Origin: Nitrospirota bacterium
Lineage (GTDB): Bacteria > Nitrospirota > Thermodesulfovibrionia > Thermodesulfovibrionales > Magnetobacteriaceae
Direction of reading: 5' to 3'
DNA: 55,804 bases
NCBI GenBank assembly: GCA_015233015.1
Contig: JADFYO010000019.1
Coordinates: 1-55,804, forward strand
Under the pieces are notes generated by a model. The model ran no database searches and was not told where the DNA came from. It worked only from the letters and a program-made list of their open reading frames with translations. Within the stretch, counting starts at the first letter, position 1, and every line of letters begins with the position of its first letter. This document shows positions 51,853 to 55,804 of the stretch, piece by piece. Both the position numbers and the translations under genes were made by a program.

Positions 51853-52053
51853 TCACGACCTCTTTGGGAGGGCCATCTCTGTTTTTACCATCAGAACCCT
51901 TGCCACATCTTTCTTTATTTGCCTGATTCTCCTTGGGTTTTGTATCTCGCCTGTAGCCGATTGAAATCTCAGATTAAAAAGTTCCTTTCTTAACTCCTGC
52001 TCTTTCACGTTCAGCTCATCCACTGTTTGATTTCTCAGCTCTTTTGCCTTCAT
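51853..52053 (-). CDS. rpmC: 50S ribosomal protein L29
   Basis: 66 residues, all helical: [20 protein letters not shown] and [22 protein letters not shown]. The ATG overlaps the rplP stop by four bases, so it is coupled. L29 sits at the tunnel exit. Confidence 0.97.
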   Translation of the reverse strand: MKAKELRNQTVDELNVKEQELRKELFNLRFQSATGEIQNPRRIRQIKKDVARVLMVKTEMALPKRS

Positions 52054-52469
52054 ATCACAGGCTCCTCTCTCTTTACGAACTTTACGGCTATCGGAAGTTT
52101 ATATGAGGCCAGTCTTAACGCCTCCTTTGCTATCTCTTCAGTTACGCCTGCCACTTCGTACATTATCTTGCCGGGCTGCACTACCGCTACCCAGTACTCA
52201 AGATTGCCCTTGCCCTTACCCATTCTTGTCTCTGCGGGCTTTTTCGTAATGGGCTTATCCGGGAAAATCCTTATCCAGAGCTTACAGCCTCGCTTTGCGT
52301 GTCTTGTTATGGCTATGCGTGCCGACTCTATCTGCCTGCTTGTCACCCAGCCCGGCTCAAGGGCCTTCAATCCGAAATCTCCGAAGGACACATCAGCCCC
52401 TCTGCCGGCCTTGCCGTTCATATTGCCCTTCATCATCTTCCTGTACTTAACCTTTTTCGGCATTAACAT
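52050..52469 (-). CDS. rplP: 50S ribosomal protein L16
   Basis: 139 residues. [38 protein letters not shown] and [10 protein letters not shown] are diagnostic. L16 shapes the A-site tRNA elbow contact. A 54-bp gap separates it from rpsC. Confidence 0.98.
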   Translation of the reverse strand: MLMPKKVKYRKMMKGNMNGKAGRGADVSFGDFGLKALEPGWVTSRQIESARIAITRHAKRGCKLWIRIFPDKPITKKPAETRMGKGKGNLEYWVAVVQPGKIMYEVAGVTEEIAKEALRLASYKLPIAVKFVKREEPVI

Positions 52470-52523
52470 TTCGGCTGCTCCTTATTAACTCTCTGCTCTT
52501 ATATTCAAATCTATCTCCGGGCT

Positions 52524-53168
52524 TCAGGCAGATGCCCTTACTTCTGGCAGTATATCGCCCTTATATATCCACACCTTTACGCCTATTATTCCATATGTCG
52601 TCTTTGAGCGTGCATAGCCGTAATCTATATCGGCCCTGAACGTATGAAGCGGTACTCTGCCTTCTTTATACCATTCCGTCCTCGCGATTTCAGCCCCTGA
52701 GAGCCTTCCTGCACACGCTATTTTGACTCCAAGCGCGCCAAATCTTATCGAAGACAGCACAGATTTCTTCATCGCCCTTCGGTATGCAACCCTTTTTTCT
52801 ATCTGCATTGCTATGTTTTCCGCGACTAGCTGGGCGTCAAGCTCAGGCTTTCTTATTTCCTTTATGTCGATGCTTACCTGTTTGCCTATGTGTTGTTCGA
52901 CTGCCTTTTTCAGATTCTCTACCTCGGCACCCTTCTTGCCTATTATAATCCCAGGCCTTGCCGTATGGATGATTATCTTTATCTTCTGGCCGGCTCTTTC
53001 TATTTCAACCTTACCAATTCCGGAGTGATAGAGCTTCTCCTTTATGAAACCGCTTATGAACAAATCCTCATGGAGCTGCTCTGCGTACCCGTGTTTCAAA
53101 TACCAGCGGAAATCCCACGTCTTGATTATCCCCAACCTGTTACCTGTTGGATGTGTCTTCTGGCCCAA
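52524..53168 (-). CDS. rpsC: 30S ribosomal protein S3
   Basis: 214 residues. The KH domain contains [19 protein letters not shown]. The C-terminal domain contains [19 protein letters not shown] and [19 protein letters not shown]3 lines the mRNA entry tunnel. It lies between rplV and rplP. Confidence 0.98.
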   Translation of the reverse strand: MGQKTHPTGNRLGIIKTWDFRWYLKHGYAEQLHEDLFISGFIKEKLYHSGIGKVEIERAGQKIKIIIHTARPGIIIGKKGAEVENLKKAVEQHIGKQVSIDIKEIRKPELDAQLVAENIAMQIEKRVAYRRAMKKSVLSSIRFGALGVKIACAGRLSGAEIARTEWYKEGRVPLHTFRADIDYGYARSKTTYGIIGVKVWIYKGDILPEVRASA

Positions 53169-53182
53169 AAACCACCTCCGCG

Positions 53183-53542
53183 CTATTCGGACAGAACCAC
53201 AGTAATGTGGCTCGTCTTCTTCTTAATAATATTTGCCCTTCCCATTGCCCTTGGTATCATCCTCTTCATCATCGGTCCCTGGTCAACCAACACGTTTACG
53301 AGCTTCATTTTCTCTGGTTCCGCCGCTTCCTTTTGCTCGGCGTTTGCCATCGCAGACTTGAGAATCTTATTTATTAGCTTTGCGCCCCTGTATGGCATGA
53401 ACTTCAGCATTACAGCCGCCGTACCAGCCTCTTTTCCAACTATCAGTTTCGCAACTCTCCTGGCCTTCTGGGGCGTTATCCTGGCATACCTGTGTATCGC
53501 CTTCGATTTAATCTCGCCTGTGGTCAATTTTTTTGATTCCAT
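53183..53542 (-). CDS. rplV: 50S ribosomal protein L22
   Basis: 119 residues. [18 protein letters not shown] near the start and the C-terminal [20 protein letters not shown] hairpin identify L22, whose loop lines the exit tunnel. It lies four bases after rpsS. Confidence 0.98.
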   Translation of the reverse strand: MESKKLTTGEIKSKAIHRYARITPQKARRVAKLIVGKEAGTAAVMLKFMPYRGAKLINKILKSAMANAEQKEAAEPEKMKLVNVLVDQGPMMKRMIPRAMGRANIIKKKTSHITVVLSE

Positions 53543-53546
53543 AGTG

Positions 53547-53834
53547 TTATTTACCCTTCACGGCTGTAGTTTTTTTACTTCCCGAATGCCCTTTAAATAT
53601 CCTGGTCGGAGCAAACTCACCTAGTTTATGGCCTACCATGTTCTCCGATACATATACGGGTATGAATTTCCTGCCGTTATGGACGGCAAACGTTATTCCA
53701 ATAAAATCAGGAATTACTGTCGAGCGTCTCGACCACGTCTTTATTATCTTTTTCTCGCCTGAGTCTGCCATCTTTTGCACTTTCCTCAGCACACAGTCAT
53801 CCACAAATGGACCTTTTTTTACTGATCTGGGCAT
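53547..53834 (-). CDS. rpsS: 30S ribosomal protein S19
   Basis: 95 residues. [33 protein letters not shown] and [17 protein letters not shown] are diagnostic. It is in the usual rplB-rpsS-rplV order. Confidence 0.98.
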   Translation of the reverse strand: MPRSVKKGPFVDDCVLRKVQKMADSGEKKIIKTWSRRSTVIPDFIGITFAVHNGRKFIPVYVSENMVGHKLGEFAPTRIFKGHSGSKKTTAVKGK

Positions 53835-53855
53835 CTTTTCACCTCTTATTCACTT

Positions 53856-54674
53856 TCACTTTCTTCTTCTTACTATGTATTTGTCGGTCCTCTTATTTTT
53901 CCTTGTCTTAACCCCTTCCGGTCTGCCCCACGGGCTGCAAGGCGGCCTTCCGCCCGAGCTTTTTCCTTCGCCTCCGCCAAGCGGGTGGTCTATTGGGTTC
54001 ATCGCCACACCACGAACTGTCGGCTTTTTCCCCAACCAGCGGTTACGTCCCGCCTTCCCGATAGAAATATTCTCATGCTCGGCGTTGCTTACCTGCCCAA
54101 CCGTAGCCGTACATTCCACCGGTACGAGCCTTACCTCAGAAGATGTAAGCTTTATCTGCGCATATTTGGCGTCTTTTGCCACAAGCTGTGCGGATGCCCC
54201 AGCGCTTCTGATAAGTCTTCCACCCTGGCCCTTTCTTATCTCCACGTTATGGATTACCGTACCTAACGGTATATCTTTCAACGGCAGGGTATTCCCCGCT
54301 TTTATCTCAGAGTCAGAGCCGCTTGTTACCTCACTGCCAACTTTGAGACCCTCGGGGAGGATTATGTAACGCCTCTCGCCATCTGCATACTTCAGGAGCG
54401 CTATGCGCGCCGACCTGTTCGGATCATACTCTATGGTCTCTACCTTTCCGGGTATCCCCGTCTTATCCCTTTTGAAATCAATTATCCTGTATTGCCTCTT
54501 GCCTCCGCCGCCGCGGTGCCATGCGGTAACGCGCCCAAGATTATTTCTGCCGCCGGTCTTCTTCGCCTTCGTAAGGAGCGGCTTATACGGCTTATCGACA
54601 GTCAGATTAGCAAAATCAGAGACCGTCTGAAATCTTCTGCCCGGTGACGTTGGATTATATCTTATTATACCCAT
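53856..54674 (-). CDS. rplB: 50S ribosomal protein L2
   Basis: 272 residues. The C-terminal signature [16 protein letters not shown] includes the conserved His close to the peptidyl-transferase centre; [13 protein letters not shown] precedes it and a basic tail (YIVRRRK) ends the protein. It is one of the most conserved large-subunit proteins and lies three bases downstream of rplW. Confidence 0.98.
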   Translation of the reverse strand: MGIIRYNPTSPGRRFQTVSDFANLTVDKPYKPLLTKAKKTGGRNNLGRVTAWHRGGGGKRQYRIIDFKRDKTGIPGKVETIEYDPNRSARIALLKYADGERRYIILPEGLKVGSEVTSGSDSEIKAGNTLPLKDIPLGTVIHNVEIRKGQGGRLIRSAGASAQLVAKDAKYAQIKLTSSEVRLVPVECTATVGQVSNAEHENISIGKAGRNRWLGKKPTVRGVAMNPIDHPLGGGEGKSSGGRPPCSPWGRPEGVKTRKNKRTDKYIVRRRK

Positions 54675-54677
54675 CTC

Positions 54678-54968
54678 TTATACACCTTCTATAAAGTCTA
54701 GCTTCTCGCCCTTTTTCAAGGTTACGATTGCCTTTTTCTTTTCCTGCGTCTTACCAATAAACTTGCCGTACTTCTTCCACTTCGACGGCCGCACTATCGT
54801 AGATATCTTATCGACCTTCACCTTAAATATCTCCTCAAATGCCCTCTTTATCTCTATCTTGTTCGCATCCCTGGCCACTTCCACCAGCAGCTTCCCGCTG
54901 TTTTCTTTTAAATATGTGCCCTTTTCAGTAAACAGGGGCTTTTTAATTATCGAGTACAGGTCTTTCAT
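54678..54968 (-). CDS. rplW: 50S ribosomal protein L23
   Basis: 96 residues. KDLYSIIKKPLFTEKGTYL and VDKISTIVRPSKWKKYGKFIG are typical. L23 is the docking site for trigger factor and SRP at the tunnel exit. Its start lies 26 bp inside the end of rplD, a longer overlap than usual, so it is probably coupled. Confidence 0.97.
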   Translation of the reverse strand: MKDLYSIIKKPLFTEKGTYLKENSGKLLVEVARDANKIEIKRAFEEIFKVKVDKISTIVRPSKWKKYGKFIGKTQEKKKAIVTLKKGEKLDFIEGV

Positions 54969-55608
54969 CGCCGTTTAATCCTTTCACCGCCATAATCGCT
55001 CCACTTGTCATAAGCACCATGTCGTGGTTCAGCACTTCGTATGTGTTTATATCAGATGCCCTCACTACATCTACGCCCACAACATTGCGGGCAGAGAGCA
55101 CTACGTTGTCGTTTTTCTCCGGCAGTACAATAAGAACCTTCCTATGATTGTCTTTAAGGCTAAGCAGGCTAAGATTGTTTAGTATCTTTACTATATCCGC
55201 AGACCTGGGACGCTCCAGCTTTAAATCATCTATAACTATGATTTCATGGCTTGAAAATTTCATGGACAAGGCCGTTCTCAGCGCAAGCCTCCTGAGTTTC
55301 TTATTCACCTTATATGAATAATCGCGTGGCTGCGGGCCGAACGTCGTACCACCGCCTTTCCACAATGGCGACCTTATGCTTCCGTGTCTTGCGCGTCCTG
55401 TGTGTTTCTGTTTCCACGGCTTCTTGCCGCCTCCGCTTACCAAACCTCTGGTTTTTGTAGCGTGTGTGCCTTGCCTCTGGTTTGCCAGATAATTGACTAC
55501 CACTGCGTGAAGGATGTCTTTCCTGGCCTCAAGCCCGAATATCTCCTCCGGCAAGTCCATCTTGCCTACGGTGTTGTTGTTTATATCTTTTATCTCTATC
55601 TCCAGCAT
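54943..55608 (-). CDS. rplD: 50S ribosomal protein L4
   Basis: 221 residues, slightly long. The tunnel-lining extended loop is visible (RQGTHATKTRGLVSGGGKKP, then GRARHGSIRSPLW), followed by RDYSYKVNKKLRRLALRTAL. In enteric bacteria L4 represses the S10 operon; whether it does so here cannot be seen. Its 3' end overlaps rplW. Confidence 0.97.
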   Translation of the reverse strand: MLEIEIKDINNNTVGKMDLPEEIFGLEARKDILHAVVVNYLANQRQGTHATKTRGLVSGGGKKPWKQKHTGRARHGSIRSPLWKGGGTTFGPQPRDYSYKVNKKLRRLALRTALSMKFSSHEIIVIDDLKLERPRSADIVKILNNLSLLSLKDNHRKVLIVLPEKNDNVVLSARNVVGVDVVRASDINTYEVLNHDMVLMTSGAIMAVKGLNGDERPVLDN

Positions 55609-55646
55609 ATCGCCCTTCTATCCTTCATCCTCATTATATTTTGCCA

Positions 55647-55804
55647 TTATTTTGTGATTTCCACTATGTTGCCAGTCGGCCCCGGTACAGCGCCCTTTAT
55701 TATCAGCAAATTCTGCTCCGGTTTTACGTCTATAATCTTCAGATTGCTCACTGTCACCCGCACAGCACCCATATGCCCCGGCATCCCTTTGTTTTTCCAG
55801 ACCC
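55647..55804 (-). CDS. rplC: 50S ribosomal protein L3, C-terminal fragment
   Basis: The minus strand enters the window inside the gene. About 52 C-terminal residues are visible: [38 protein letters not shown], then stop at 55647. This is the characteristic end of L3. It lies 38 bp upstream of rplD. The rest of the gene, and presumably rpsJ, lie beyond the window. Confidence 0.95.
   Translation of the reverse strand, partial: VWKNKGMPGHMGAVRVTVSNLKIIDVKPEQNLLIIKGAVPGPTGNIVEITK

Overview
The window reads as chromosome of a Gram-negative, free-living bacterium. Nitrospirota (a Thermodesulfovibrio/Magnetobacterium-like lineage) is my best guess. The grounds are gene style and neighbourhood (def-fmt-DUF116, SBBP-repeat secreted proteins, TPR proteins, a short primary sigma factor, an MCE transport pair). 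A Desulfobacterota-type host is the main alternative. No rRNA, tRNA or CRISPR array was seen.

Layout. 1-4,900: housekeeping: the end of an MscS-type channel, then def-fmt-DUF116 on the minus strand, ribF on the plus strand, and convergent fumC. 4,900-9,700: accessory genes: a coiled-coil membrane protein, a TPR/metallo-beta-lactamase fusion, a Uma2 nuclease, a secreted NlpC/P60 hydrolase, palindromic repeats and a 276-bp MITE-like element with 17-bp terminal inverted repeats and a 5-bp target duplication. 9,820-17,000: htpG behind a CIRCE (HrcA) operator, translationally overlapping a secreted beta-propeller (SBBP) protein that faces a DUF3443-DUF2844 pair. 17,200-25,700: a small HTH-like protein, a three-gene unit resembling yjfLMC, an MCE/PqiC-type lipid-transport pair, a TPR protein and batD-batE. 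25,700-27,980: a decayed Uma2 fragment and an RloA/RloB (AbiL-like) ATPase-TOPRIM pair. 28,000-34,200: rpoD, a GAF-GspE/PilB-type ATPase, dcd and trpE. 34,200-38,550: an IS1634-like insertion sequence at a probable deletion junction, a truncated NHL-repeat gene, a second NHL gene broken by an amber codon, and a transposase remnant. 38,555-55,804: one long minus-strand block: the S10-spc-alpha ribosomal superoperon (rplC to rplQ, with secY, map, infA and rpoA but no adk), then a tiny membrane peptide, a histidine kinase, a YggS-type PLP protein and an M20 peptidase.

Most striking observations. (1) A 67-residue aromatic module occurs as a tandem pair with a 5-residue linker in two secreted proteins encoded on opposite strands, at the C-terminus of one and the N-terminus of the other. 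A divergent pair sits in a third protein. I do not recognise it as a named family. (2) Between rplO and secY lies an array of six 18-bp repeats that is also an open frame of 42 codons encoding hexapeptide repeats. It starts one base after the rplO stop and ends overlapping the secY start. (3) A CIRCE-controlled htpG is coupled by an ATGA overlap to a surface protein. (4) An IS element abuts two truncated genes without an evident target duplication.
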